A stretch of 64,000 nt of DNA from the IMG/VR virus record IMGVR_UViG_3300025012_000046, positions 35,506 through 99,505 of that record, one strand, 5' to 3'. Below, in pieces: positions 24,084-32,924 of the stretch. The DNA comes from a virus. Position 1 is the stretch's first letter. Every line of letters starts with the position of its first letter. The translations under genes and the position numbers were made by a program. The notes under the pieces were generated by a model. It was given only the letters and a program-made list of their open reading frames with translations. It was not told the origin of the DNA and did not search any database.

Positions 24084-27000
24084 TTACCCACCATCTGTGC
24101 CTAACGTTACATCCTTCCAAGCAAAGGTAGTACCTCCGTCAGTAGATACACATATCTGTAACTGGTCGGTGCCGCTGGTCTGTTTGTGCGCCCACAACGT
24201 CAACCGTGTTGCCGCCGCGCATGTGGGGCGGGCAAAGTTAGGAGCGGTGCCCCCTTCTGTGCTGCCGGTCAATTGCATCCCGCTATCGTTGCGGAGGGTC
24301 AGGTTAATCGCCCCAGTGCTGCCTACGCTGCCCATAAGTAAGTCGGTGGGGATAGTGTCACCCGATACTGTTCCGTTGATTTTGGCGTAAAGTTGCGCTC
24401 TCATCTGATAATCAGGACTTGCCCCACCATAGGCATACCATCGGAAGCCACCTAAGATATGAGTATCAGCCATAGCGGAGGGGGAAGCCCAACTGCCTTG
24501 TGATGCTGACATGACTATCCAGGGTCCACGCGGATTAGTGGAGCTGGAACGGCCAAACCAAGGGCCGCGCGTGTTGGTTGTGCCTTCGTCAACTGTTAAG
24601 AAAGGGTGTGCATTGGTGCCAGCGGCGGTGCTTCCTGGTGCTGCCGTGCCTATGGACAGCCTGCCGCCTGATAGGCGCATTTGTTCGGTATTGTCCTCAG
24701 TGAAAGAAAGGTATCCATCTGAGGTATCAGTGGCAGTTATGGAGGTGTCGCCAGCGCCTACAGATGTTGCCGCACCTGACACGACACTTTCAACCTGATA
24801 AACCCCCGTTGTTGAATCCAAGGGGGCAATAACAGCGCCCTTATACGCGCCCAATGTCCAAGCTGCGTTACTTCTGGCACCGTTAATATTGAAGTAATCA
24901 CCAGCAGAAGCACTATCAATGGTCATGTCTGAAGATGTATTATTGACCAGCAGCGTTCGTGCTGGCTTTGTCGTATAAGTTGACCCGGTGCTAATAATCT
25001 GTGGCACTGTGTGCGCCGTCCCTCCCGTAAAAATAACCACCTTTCCAAAGTCACTTACACTAGGATTCTGACCATCGCCATAGGATACTATGGCGCTGTA
25101 TTGCATCCCCCCAGCGCCGGTAAGCTGTGACCCATCCCCAATAAACGCCGTTGCTTTGACATTGCCGCCAACTTCCAACGCTTCCGTAGGGTCAGAGGTA
25201 AATTGACTTGGATTGCCAGAACGAGCTAAATTGATACCTACATAGCCATCCTTAGTTATTCGTAGCCCTTCGGTTTCGATTGTAGAATCTGTAGGAATGG
25301 TGTAAAGAGAAGTCCGAAATGGATTGGACGTTGCGGACCATGCACCTTGAGATACAGAGTCTTGAGTGATTTTACCTACTGTAAATTTAGAATTATCAGC
25401 ATTGGTTCCTGAAGCAGTAGCCCCCTTTACCTGGAATACTCCCAACCTCATACCATCGGTAATCGCAGTGAAACTTTCTTTTGTCCCACCTGCACGTTGA
25501 AAAACATGTCTTGCGGCTCCGGCTGCGGTATCCTGAAATGAAGCTATGGCGAAGCCGGTAGAACCATTCGATGAGCCGTGTACATCATAAATAGCTTCGG
25601 TAGTGGACATATTACCAAAGGCCACCCTCCCATTACTTGCATTCACCTTCAAAGTGGAGTGGGTAAAGCCACCAGCCCCATCGGTTATCTGCACCGCTCC
25701 GGTCTGCCCACTGGACACCGCCCCGCCTGCCCCTGCCTGCCACGAACCGTCATCGCGTAAAAACTTGGTGCCAGTGCGTGTTCCAGACCCTAACCATGCA
25801 GGATTCGCGTAGGTCACATTTGCAGGGTTAGACATAAGAACCATTGAGGTCGAGCTGTTGATTATATTGGTTCCTGATATTGTTCTAAACTCGTTGAATC
25901 CAACTGTGCCAGTACAACCAGTCCCTATATTGATTCCATCGGTAAGATTAAACAGTATGTTACCTGTGATGGATGCAGAAAGAGTGTCAGTTATTTTAAT
26001 GCCTGTTGCCGCCGTACTCGCTGCACCCATGATTTCGTTGCCGGTAATAACAACATCATAAGCGTTATCTATATCAATTCCGTCAACGCCAGCGTTCCAT
26101 GCTCCTAATTCGTTGCCAGTTATCCAGATTCTACCCATACCATCACCAGCGGCATCTGATCTGATCTTGATAACAGCCCCAGACGTTCCTATGTAATTTT
26201 CAAAGGAACAGCCAGTAACCTGTAGAATGGTCAGAGCACCAACCGGGCCTTTGGTGGTTACGTTGTATTCAATAGCGGCAGTAAGGCCGTTGAACAGCTT
26301 GGAGTTTTCAATACTCAATCCACTGCCAGAAACAACATAGATAAGTTTATCCATGTTGTTGCCGCTGAACTGGCACTGTGTTATTCGATGATCGCCGCCG
26401 TCAGTGTCAGGATGGTCTATGTATAAACCGATAGCGCCAGTAGAGTTTGAGTGTATGCGACATAGGTGGAGTTTGGCAAAGTTTGCCTCATAAAGAGCTA
26501 TACCTATTTTATTATCAAGTACGTCCACTCGCACAATATCGGTATAACGAATATAAAGAGATGGATCGCCGGAATACGTCTTAGGCCCAACCGCAATTCC
26601 TGTCTGCCCTGTTCCTGGTGTACCTAATGGTGAAATAGTGAAGTCTTGTAAGGTACAGTTGAAAGATTTTATCCAAAGTATCTCACCTGCAAAATCACCT
26701 TTTATAATAGTCTTGTTGCGCCCCTGCCCTTCGATCTTGGTATTAACATCTAGGGTTTCATTGAGAACATACGTCTTCGGACCTAATACTACTTTCTTGG
26801 TAGTCCCGGCTGCAACAGATGCCTCCTTGAGTGCTGCGTAATCCACATACTGAGTGTTTACGTTAGTAATTCCGGCATTGGGCCATTTGGCTTGTGCCGT
26901 CCCTAATGTATAACCAGCAGATGCGAGGGTATGTGCTGAACCATCGCCTATGGGGTCATAGACATCTGCATAGACAATCAGCCCTACAGCGTTGAGGAGT

Positions 27001-27353
27001 TTGTACCAAAGGGGTTTTAGTAGCCCCGCACTGGTGGCTGTTGCATCTGGTATCCGGTCATCCCCACTAGATGTGTAGTGCTGTAGCGCGTGGGCTTTGG
27101 TAGCATACCCCTCCGCCACCCCATCATTCGTAGCCCTGCCCCCACCTGCGGAGGTATACGCCCCAAACCCCGCCTGCGTCTGGTAGGTGGCGGCGGCTTC
27201 CGTTTTGGGTAAGCGGTCAACGGTCGTGTAGTTTTTAAGAGCAGTATTGTCCTTAACCGGGACCCACGCTCCATCCTTACGCACATGGAGAGTAGGCGCA
27301 GCTATTGCTGCGGTACATATTAATGCTAGTGCGAGTGTGAGTAACTTTTTCAT
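24084..27353 (-). CDS. Large parallel beta-helix protein with Sec signal peptide
   Basis: 1089 residues. The N-terminus MKKLLTLALALICTAAIAAP is a typical Sec signal peptide with an AIA-A cleavage site. Residues about 200-500 are a right-handed parallel beta helix of the pectate-lyase type (repeated short Gly/Asn turns such as GIDIDNAYDVVITGNEI). Residues 540-1030 carry repeating beta segments as in long tail fibres, ending in a small C-terminal domain (LQICVSTDGGTTFAWKDV). GC content and codon choice are visibly higher than in the flanking genes. It could be a tail spike, an exported depolymerase or an adhesin. The signal peptide is odd for a virion protein built in the cytoplasm. Confidence 0.7.
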   Translation of the reverse strand: MKKLLTLALALICTAAIAAPTLHVRKDGAWVPVKDNTALKNYTTVDRLPKTEAAATYQTQAGFGAYTSAGGGRATNDGVAEGYATKAHALQHYTSSGDDRIPDATATSAGLLKPLWYKLLNAVGLIVYADVYDPIGDGSAHTLASAGYTLGTAQAKWPNAGITNVNTQYVDYAALKEASVAAGTTKKVVLGPKTYVLNETLDVNTKIEGQGRNKTIIKGDFAGEILWIKSFNCTLQDFTISPLGTPGTGQTGIAVGPKTYSGDPSLYIRYTDIVRVDVLDNKIGIALYEANFAKLHLCRIHSNSTGAIGLYIDHPDTDGGDHRITQCQFSGNNMDKLIYVVSGSGLSIENSKLFNGLTAAIEYNVTTKGPVGALTILQVTGCSFENYIGTSGAVIKIRSDAAGDGMGRIWITGNELGAWNAGVDGIDIDNAYDVVITGNEIMGAASTAATGIKITDTLSASITGNILFNLTDGINIGTGCTGTVGFNEFRTISGTNIINSSTSMVLMSNPANVTYANPAWLGSGTRTGTKFLRDDGSWQAGAGGAVSSGQTGAVQITDGAGGFTHSTLKVNASNGRVAFGNMSTTEAIYDVHGSSNGSTGFAIASFQDTAAGAARHVFQRAGGTKESFTAITDGMRLGVFQVKGATASGTNADNSKFTVGKITQDSVSQGAWSATSNPFRTSLYTIPTDSTIETEGLRITKDGYVGINLARSGNPSQFTSDPTEALEVGGNVKATAFIGDGSQLTGAGGMQYSAIVSYGDGQNPSVSDFGKVVIFTGGTAHTVPQIISTGSTYTTKPARTLLVNNTSSDMTIDSASAGDYFNINGARSNAAWTLGAYKGAVIAPLDSTTGVYQVESVVSGAATSVGAGDTSITATDTSDGYLSFTEDNTEQMRLSGGRLSIGTAAPGSTAAGTNAHPFLTVDEGTTNTRGPWFGRSSSTNPRGPWIVMSASQGSWASPSAMADTHILGGFRWYAYGGASPDYQMRAQLYAKINGTVSGDTIPTDLLMGSVGSTGAINLTLRNDSGMQLTGSTEGGTAPNFARPTCAAATRLTLWAHKQTSGTDQLQICVSTDGGTTFAWKDVTLGTDGG

Positions 27354-27367
27354 TTATATCCTCCGGC

Positions 27368-29566
27368 TTATTCTATTACGAAAGGCTGCCCTGCTGTCCA
27401 ACTCCCTGTCTGTGTTCCACCTTCGGTCTTATTCTCTATTACACGTACTTTAGGTGTATATGTTCCAGTGCTTAGTTTAGAGATTGATACGTTATACCCA
27501 GCACCTTGGAACGCTGATACATCTGAAGTCTCAGTTAGCGATACTGTTCTGCTATCAGCTATGGCAGCATCTTCATCAGCGTCAGTACCACTTAATTGCC
27601 AGATGATCTGGATAGTGTTTATTGTGTCACCGGTGCCTATGCCTGATACTGTGCCTGTAATTGTGAATGTGGTGTTACTTAGTGGTTGTACCGCGCCGAT
27701 ATAAGTGTTGGTAAGCGAAGGATCGCCTGATGCCATAAAAGACGCTGTTGGTTTTAGCGCCGTCCTGACGTTGGATAGAACAGCCGTCAATGTGTACTCC
27801 GACGGAGTGACCCTTTGTGCGGGGCTACTATGATCCCATCCATTTATGGACACGATCCGTTGAGCACACACAGCGGTTGTGGCCGCATTACCACAGGCAG
27901 ATAAAACTGTAATGCCCCTGTTGGCGAACAGTGGGTCGCCGTAGCGGTCATGTGTGGCGTAGTCAGCACCAAAAGTTTGACCACTGATCCAAGCTACCCC
28001 GCCTCCTTCCGCGCCCATGTAGCTGTTTTGACTTGCTGCGTGAGTATGCCCTACCGGATAATCCAGATTCCCTGCGGTAGTGTTAAGATATGACGCGTTA
28101 TAGTCTAGTACCAGTTGGGTCTGTGCTTGATTGGCCTGTCGGTGAATACCGGCAGTTGCGGGAGACTCACCCGAATCCCATCCCATAAAGTTGTTTTTTA
28201 CTGTTTTGAGCATCGTTACTGGCGCTAAAGTTTCGCCGGTCTGAATTAAACTGGACTTTGCACCAACGACAGTATTGTTGATAACGTCTATATCCGTGTC
28301 CGCAGCCTGAGTACCGCCGACCAACGCCCCTATACCTGCCAGCCCAATGTTGTTTTTGACCGTTGCATAGCCATTAATGACTCCTTCACCATAATCACCG
28401 GCAGGCGTATTTATACCAGTGAAAATATTTCCATCAGCAACTAACCCGTTTCCAGCTCCGTCAATTATTGCGCTTCTATCTGCTGCAATGTAATGGGGAT
28501 TTATAACTGTATCTACCAGGAACAGAGAGTTACTGATTATCATGTTCTGACGATCTTTGGTCGCAATGCCCGTCCAGCCGGTAACTGCTATATCTCGCAG
28601 CAAAGCAACCTTATCATATGTTTGCCTGTTTAATGCCAACACTGGAGTTGATAAATTGGCTTTTGCGTCTATATGCGCGTTGTAGAGATATAAATTACTG
28701 ATTGATAAGTCAGCCATTGTGGTCGTAAACACCCGCGCTGTGACTGTGCCATAATAAGTAAGGTTTGTTATGCTTCGTGTAGCTCCAACGTCTTTTACTG
28801 TTGATCCATCCATCCACAGTGGGCCGCTGGCGCTGTATGCGATAGAGTTACGTATATCTACACCACTAAGATTTATTTCGGTATCAGCCAATGGAGTTGA
28901 TATTTTCATGGTGCCACAGCCGTCGAGCAGTACGTTCGACATTCTTACAATCTGACCGGTGACTGCTGCTTTTGGCACTATATTGACGCCATGCAGGTTA
29001 CTGGCGTTTTCGCCCAAATTGAGTAGTTTCACATAGCTGAAAATTAACTGCGTCCGTTCTGCTAGACTGATTGCGCCGTTATCGTTAGGGTCGGCAGTCG
29101 TGGCTACCCCATCTATTGTGGCGAACTCTCCCGCGCCCCATCCCGTGCCAGAGGCTTTGATATAGGCATAGGTTGTTCCCGCCCCCTCTGTAAGCAATGG
29201 TCTGCCCCCCGCACCACCCTTCAATCGCAGTATGCCCCCCGGCTTCACATCGACAGTAGCTCCAGATGAGGTTACAGTTATGTTGCTGGTAGATGTTAAA
29301 TCACCAAATACATTCAAGGTTCCGCCAGTTCCGGCTGACGCAGAGATAGTAATTCCTGCAATAGTCCGCGTATCTCCTGAAGTGACCGTAATAACATCAC
29401 TGCTCCTAATGGTGATGGTGTCGGTGTCTACCGGGATAGTCCCGCTAGGCCATGGAGCGTTAGGTGTAGTGCTGTTCCAGTTCCCTGTTCCAGCGGTAGT
29501 TATAGCTGCACCCCAAGAGTTACCTGTTATGAACAGCAAAGATATAATTAAAAGGAATAATCGCAT
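27368..29566 (-). CDS. Beta-helix adhesin-like protein with Sec signal peptide
   Basis: 732 residues, signal peptide MRLFLLIISLLFITGNSWGA. It opens with a GTGNWNSTTPNAPWPSG segment, typical of secreted G8/beta-helix proteins of environmental bacteria, followed by TDTITIRSSDVITVTSGD and long beta-helix repeats. The C-terminus is a fibronectin-like beta domain (YNVSISKLSTGTYTPKVRV). It has a GC-rich composition like the preceding gene and lies 14 bases from it. May bind or cut surface glycans. No catalytic signature is certain. Confidence 0.65.
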   Translation of the reverse strand: MRLFLLIISLLFITGNSWGAAITTAGTGNWNSTTPNAPWPSGTIPVDTDTITIRSSDVITVTSGDTRTIAGITISASAGTGGTLNVFGDLTSTSNITVTSSGATVDVKPGGILRLKGGAGGRPLLTEGAGTTYAYIKASGTGWGAGEFATIDGVATTADPNDNGAISLAERTQLIFSYVKLLNLGENASNLHGVNIVPKAAVTGQIVRMSNVLLDGCGTMKISTPLADTEINLSGVDIRNSIAYSASGPLWMDGSTVKDVGATRSITNLTYYGTVTARVFTTTMADLSISNLYLYNAHIDAKANLSTPVLALNRQTYDKVALLRDIAVTGWTGIATKDRQNMIISNSLFLVDTVINPHYIAADRSAIIDGAGNGLVADGNIFTGINTPAGDYGEGVINGYATVKNNIGLAGIGALVGGTQAADTDIDVINNTVVGAKSSLIQTGETLAPVTMLKTVKNNFMGWDSGESPATAGIHRQANQAQTQLVLDYNASYLNTTAGNLDYPVGHTHAASQNSYMGAEGGGVAWISGQTFGADYATHDRYGDPLFANRGITVLSACGNAATTAVCAQRIVSINGWDHSSPAQRVTPSEYTLTAVLSNVRTALKPTASFMASGDPSLTNTYIGAVQPLSNTTFTITGTVSGIGTGDTINTIQIIWQLSGTDADEDAAIADSRTVSLTETSDVSAFQGAGYNVSISKLSTGTYTPKVRVIENKTEGGTQTGSWTAGQPFVIE

Positions 29567-29577
29567 CCTAAAGTCTC

Positions 29578-29991
29578 CTATGGTACAAGATTGGTAACTG
29601 CTATAGTGGCGCTGGGAGGCTCGTTATATACTCCGTCAGGGTATACCCACATATCACCTTCTGATGGTGAAGTCGGGGCAGACGCTCCGTATGATATTTT
29701 CGCTACTCCTGAACCGCCTACCTTTTCTATCATTGCAGTAGATAAGTTTTGTAGTGTAGTGCTTTGAGCGTCCCACTTACTTCTATCTTCGTCGGAGACA
29801 TGTGGAGCAACCCCAGCCCCACCATGCGATCTTTGCCAATTAAGAGTAGCGCTGCTCAACTGCTTATGCCTAGTGCTGGATACACTACCAGTAGGAGTTA
29901 CGTCACCTGGAGCCGCAAACGCCTGTGCCAAGCACAATAGCGCAGCAGCTGCCACAGCAAGATACGTTAATTTACCTTTTATAAATTTCAT
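29578..29991 (-). CDS. Short tail-associated protein with Sec signal peptide
   Basis: 137 residues. Signal peptide MKFIKGKLTYLAVAAAALLC, then LAQAFAAPGD with an AFA-A cleavage site. The mature part is short: RHKQLSSATLNWQRSHGGAG, then ISYGASAPTSPSEGDMWVYP, the latter a motif common in phage fibre and tail proteins ('GDMWVYPDGVYNEPP'). So phage-type structure is joined to an export signal. It lies one base from the fibre gene upstream. It may be an exported attachment piece. Confidence 0.65.
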   Translation of the reverse strand: MKFIKGKLTYLAVAAAALLCLAQAFAAPGDVTPTGSVSSTRHKQLSSATLNWQRSHGGAGVAPHVSDEDRSKWDAQSTTLQNLSTAMIEKVGGSGVAKISYGASAPTSPSEGDMWVYPDGVYNEPPSATIAVTNLVP

Positions 29992-29992
29992 A

Positions 29993-32194
29993 TTAAAGCT
30001 CCACTATCTTAAGTATCTTATTGCCTTCTTCGTCTAGTCCGACTATAAGCGTATATGTAGTGGATACTCCAGTATCCTCGTCAGGTATAACTAAGCTTCC
30101 ACTCACAGCGCTGACTATCTCTACACCTCTTAGGTTTATTAAATACCCGCTAGAGATACTGTCGGCAAAAAACACAGGCTTACTGACGTTGCCTACAGCA
30201 GAAGGCTCTACTGGAGTTAAAGTACCAGCTGTACTTTCGGACAAATAAAATACTGTTCCAGGCGCTAGCCCAACCAAACCGTCAACATACCCAGCCACAG
30301 TTAAAGTAAATGTGTCAATGTCTGCTACGCTAGAAACAATCCCAATAACATCAGCAGTGTCTGCTACGTCAGCCAAAGATTTAACATAACCTAGACCATC
30401 GTGTCTTACTAAATTTCCTATAAAAAGACCGTGACTAGCTTGTGTTATTTCTTTGCTTATAGATGTTCCGCTACCAGCTCCTAAAGCCAAGTCATCTATT
30501 TTATCTAGAGCTTTCTGCACTGTATCTTCAGAGGCAGTTAAATTACCTGCAAACCCAGAAGTAGTTACTGATATAATACTAGCTTCGTGAGTAGAGGGAT
30601 GTGTGTAGTTATTAGCACTGGCCTCTATTCCAGCAAGCTTAGTTTTCTCTGTAGCTGTATAGGCCTTGTTAGTAGTTCCATCCGTAATTATGTCAGCGGA
30701 ATGAGTCTCTGGGTGTGTATAATTATTGGCGCTAGAAGCTATACCTGCTAGTTTAGTCTTCTCTGCCGCAGTAAAAGCTTTATTATTAGTACCATCAGTA
30801 ATTATGTCAGCAGAGTGTGTAGACGGATGAGAGTAGTTGTTAGCGCTCTCAGCTATACCACTTAGCTTAGTTTTTTCAGTTGAAGTAAACGCTTTATTAA
30901 CAGTTCCGTCGGTTATTATGTCAGCAGAATGTGTAGCAGGATGCGTGTAGTTATTTGCACCATCAGATACTCCAGCTAACTTTGTTTTTTCTGTAGCAGT
31001 GAATAATTTATTGGTTGTGCCAGCAACATGGTTATCAACGTTTCTATCAGCAGCATGGTAGTGTAAAGTGCTGTCACCGCCATCAGTAAGGTCTGTCCGT
31101 TGAGTCCCAGTTATATGATGGTGGTCGTTAGCAGCGCCACCTGAAAGTCCGGTTAGCCCTTCATGATCAGTCAGGCCAGAAATATCTGCCCACTCATATC
31201 CAGTATTAGTAGCGTTTCTCTTTAAAGCCTTGCTAGCAACTGGTGTAGGAACGTCTGCTATGTCTGTTAATACAGAGCCTGTTTTACTTACAGTATTCCA
31301 TGCCTGAGTTCCGCTATGGTTAGCTCTATCTCTGTCAGTATTGTGAAAATGCAGCGTTGTATTAACACCGTCGTCTAAAGCATTTAAGTTGGTTACAGAT
31401 ATAGTTACATCGTCTATTGTAGACAGTTTTTGAGTGTGGCTAAGCGGAGTTCTAGCATCACCAAGCCTTGAATCATTGTCGCCTACAGCTATTGGGTTAG
31501 TTGGGTCACTAGCGGCAGTAGATAGTTTAACAGCGCCTGCCACCATATTAGTAGCAGCACTTGTCTCACCTGTTACGATAGTGACTACAGTAGCTCCGTT
31601 AGTAGGGTCGTCAGAAACCTGTACGCCAGCACCAGTAAAGTTTAACTTTCCCTGTGCAGGGGCACTTACACCTTCGTCTTGTATTACATGGCCACCTCCT
31701 GACAACACTATGTCATTGAGTGTGGCAAGCGGGTTTGCTAACGAAGGATTATTAGCAGCATCCAGCGCAGAATTTTGCGCTGAAGTCAGATGTAAGCTCA
31801 TATCCTGCACATGTTGTGCAAACCCAGAAGTTTCGTTAGACGCTAATGTAGCGCCAGAAGCTTTAAATGTAGCCCAAGATAAAGCATCAGCTCCCTCAAC
31901 CAAAGGCGCTATAAAGTCTTTAATCCCAATATGATTTACAGAACATTTATAGAAAGCTGTCTCAGTGGCCCTTGACGTAGGCCAAAGCTGCACTGAGAAC
32001 TCAGCGTTGCTATCTGTTACAACTTCCTGAAGTACAGAAGCAATTCTTTCCCCACTTACGCTGTCAAAGAAATCATGTGCCTTACCGTACCTATCGCACA
32101 AAGTAAACGAAACTTCTATATTTGTAAGCAGATTACCAGCAGGGTCTTTTAGTCCTGCTCCGCTATTAGATATAGTGCGCAGAGTTAATGCCAT
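29993..32194 (-). CDS. Tail fibre protein with 38-residue HxH repeats
   Basis: 733 residues, start set by GGAGG upstream. N-terminal about 120 residues (LTLRTISNSGAGLKDPAGN) are a small beta domain, followed by collagen-free fibre segments. A tandem 38-residue repeat (near residues 400-540) reads NNYTHPxTHSADIITDG ... FTxxEKTKLxGI. The HPxTH pairs may bind a metal along the fibre axis as in T4 long-tail-fibre type motifs. C-terminal part is beta-rich (GYVDGLVGLAPGTVFYLSES). A late-type promoter lies upstream (copy A). Confidence 0.85.
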   Translation of the reverse strand: MALTLRTISNSGAGLKDPAGNLLTNIEVSFTLCDRYGKAHDFFDSVSGERIASVLQEVVTDSNAEFSVQLWPTSRATETAFYKCSVNHIGIKDFIAPLVEGADALSWATFKASGATLASNETSGFAQHVQDMSLHLTSAQNSALDAANNPSLANPLATLNDIVLSGGGHVIQDEGVSAPAQGKLNFTGAGVQVSDDPTNGATVVTIVTGETSAATNMVAGAVKLSTAASDPTNPIAVGDNDSRLGDARTPLSHTQKLSTIDDVTISVTNLNALDDGVNTTLHFHNTDRDRANHSGTQAWNTVSKTGSVLTDIADVPTPVASKALKRNATNTGYEWADISGLTDHEGLTGLSGGAANDHHHITGTQRTDLTDGGDSTLHYHAADRNVDNHVAGTTNKLFTATEKTKLAGVSDGANNYTHPATHSADIITDGTVNKAFTSTEKTKLSGIAESANNYSHPSTHSADIITDGTNNKAFTAAEKTKLAGIASSANNYTHPETHSADIITDGTTNKAYTATEKTKLAGIEASANNYTHPSTHEASIISVTTSGFAGNLTASEDTVQKALDKIDDLALGAGSGTSISKEITQASHGLFIGNLVRHDGLGYVKSLADVADTADVIGIVSSVADIDTFTLTVAGYVDGLVGLAPGTVFYLSESTAGTLTPVEPSAVGNVSKPVFFADSISSGYLINLRGVEIVSAVSGSLVIPDEDTGVSTTYTLIVGLDEEGNKILKIVEL
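30575..31030. repeat. 114-bp tandem repeat within the fibre gene
   Basis: Four near-copies about 114 bases apart (phase marks at 30596 and 30710, and again near 30825 and 30939) encode the 38-residue HPxTH units. Copies differ mainly at third codon positions, so they are old and kept by selection at the protein level. Partial copies flank the array. Confidence 0.85.
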
Positions 32195-32223
32195 TAAATT
32201 AACCCTCCTAGTAAAATTTAGTA

Positions 32224-32270
32224 CCTACTATATTTATATACACAAAAACGGCAAAAATTATTAATTTTTA
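32224..32270 (-). promoter_or_regulatory. T4-type late promoter, copy A
   Basis: Leftward. TATAAATA lies at 32231-32238 on the minus strand within TTTTGTGTATATAAATATAG. Upstream is AAAATTAATAATTTTT (7-base arms, 1-base centre, 32254-32268). It fires into the fibre gene at 32194. The same block occurs at 41.75, 55.02 and 60.25 kb. Confidence 0.8.
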
Positions 32271-32741
32271 TTTTATATTTAACGGAAGTTGCATGTGCGG
32301 CCAATCTTTAAACGTCTTCCAAAATGCTCCAGCTTCAAGTCCAACTGATTGAGCAATGTTAGCAGCCTCTAAATAATCAGGAATTGAATCTTTATCTCCG
32401 TCCCACTTAACATCCCAAGTGGGCACTTTACCGTTTTTCATAATAACTATGTCAAAAGCCCTGGACTTTCCACTTGCGTCAGGAAAATGTTTGCTATTAA
32501 GTGTCTTGGTAACGGTATATTTGTTCTCTGCTGGTGTTAGCATTCCCATACCAGCTGTCTGTCTAAGTTTATTTACTTCCACTAAAGACTTTCTTCCTTG
32601 AGCGTAGTAAGCTTCCTGTTCCGCTTTGGTTCTAAGCACACAAGTAAGTGCAAAAGGAACTCCAGCTTCAGCCATCTTAGCCGCAAACTCTTTATACATT
32701 TCAAGCAACTTAGGGTGCATATCTTCAATTTTAGATTTCAT
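32268..32741 (-). CDS. Endolysin, M15-family peptidase
   Basis: 157 residues. L-alanyl-D-glutamate/VanY-type peptidase fold: LTCVLRTKAEQEAYYAQGR near 31-50, the zinc site NSKHFPDASGKSRAFDIVI (His and Asp near residues 83 and 94) and WPHMQL (His near 149). Same family as the T5 endolysin. It has no signal or membrane segment, so it needs a holin. Its stop lies inside the promoter copy A upstream element, so the promoter overlaps the gene end. Coupled to the Lys-rich gene upstream. Confidence 0.88.
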   Translation of the reverse strand: MKSKIEDMHPKLLEMYKEFAAKMAEAGVPFALTCVLRTKAEQEAYYAQGRKSLVEVNKLRQTAGMGMLTPAENKYTVTKTLNSKHFPDASGKSRAFDIVIMKNGKVPTWDVKWDGDKDSIPDYLEAANIAQSVGLEAGAFWKTFKDWPHMQLPLNIK

Positions 32742-32902
32742 TTTCTGCCCTTTTTATCTTTAGTTGCATTTTTAGTTGTAGCTTTAGAGTTCTTAGAGTT
32801 GCCTTGGTTGGTCTTTTTATTTTGACCCTTCTTAACGCCTTTCTTTTCAACATCACCCACTTTAGTCTTCTTTGTCGCCGTTTGCGCTGGTTTCTTAGCC
32901 AT
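32738..32902 (-). CDS. Lysine-rich 54-residue protein
   Basis: Not in the usual length range for gene finders. It starts MAKKPAQTATKKTKVGD and is about one third Lys, low-complexity, without hydrophobic stretches. GGAG lies eight bases before the ATG, and its TGA overlaps the endolysin ATG. A disordered basic protein could bind DNA or act as a leader that couples endolysin translation. Unknown. Confidence 0.6.
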   Translation of the reverse strand: MAKKPAQTATKKTKVGDVEKKGVKKGQNKKTNQGNSKNSKATTKNATKDKKGRK

Positions 32903-32924
32903 TTTAATTCTCCGGTGTGTTATT

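Noticed and set aside
24097-29597. Plus-strand open frames opposite the two large secreted-type genes
   Set aside because: They are shadows of GC-richer genes; codon pattern, signal peptides and beta-helix repeats all support the minus strand.
30575-31030. Regular spaced repeats resembling a CRISPR array
   Set aside because: The 114-base units are inside an open fibre gene, keep frame, and vary at third positions; no short identical repeats with unique spacers.
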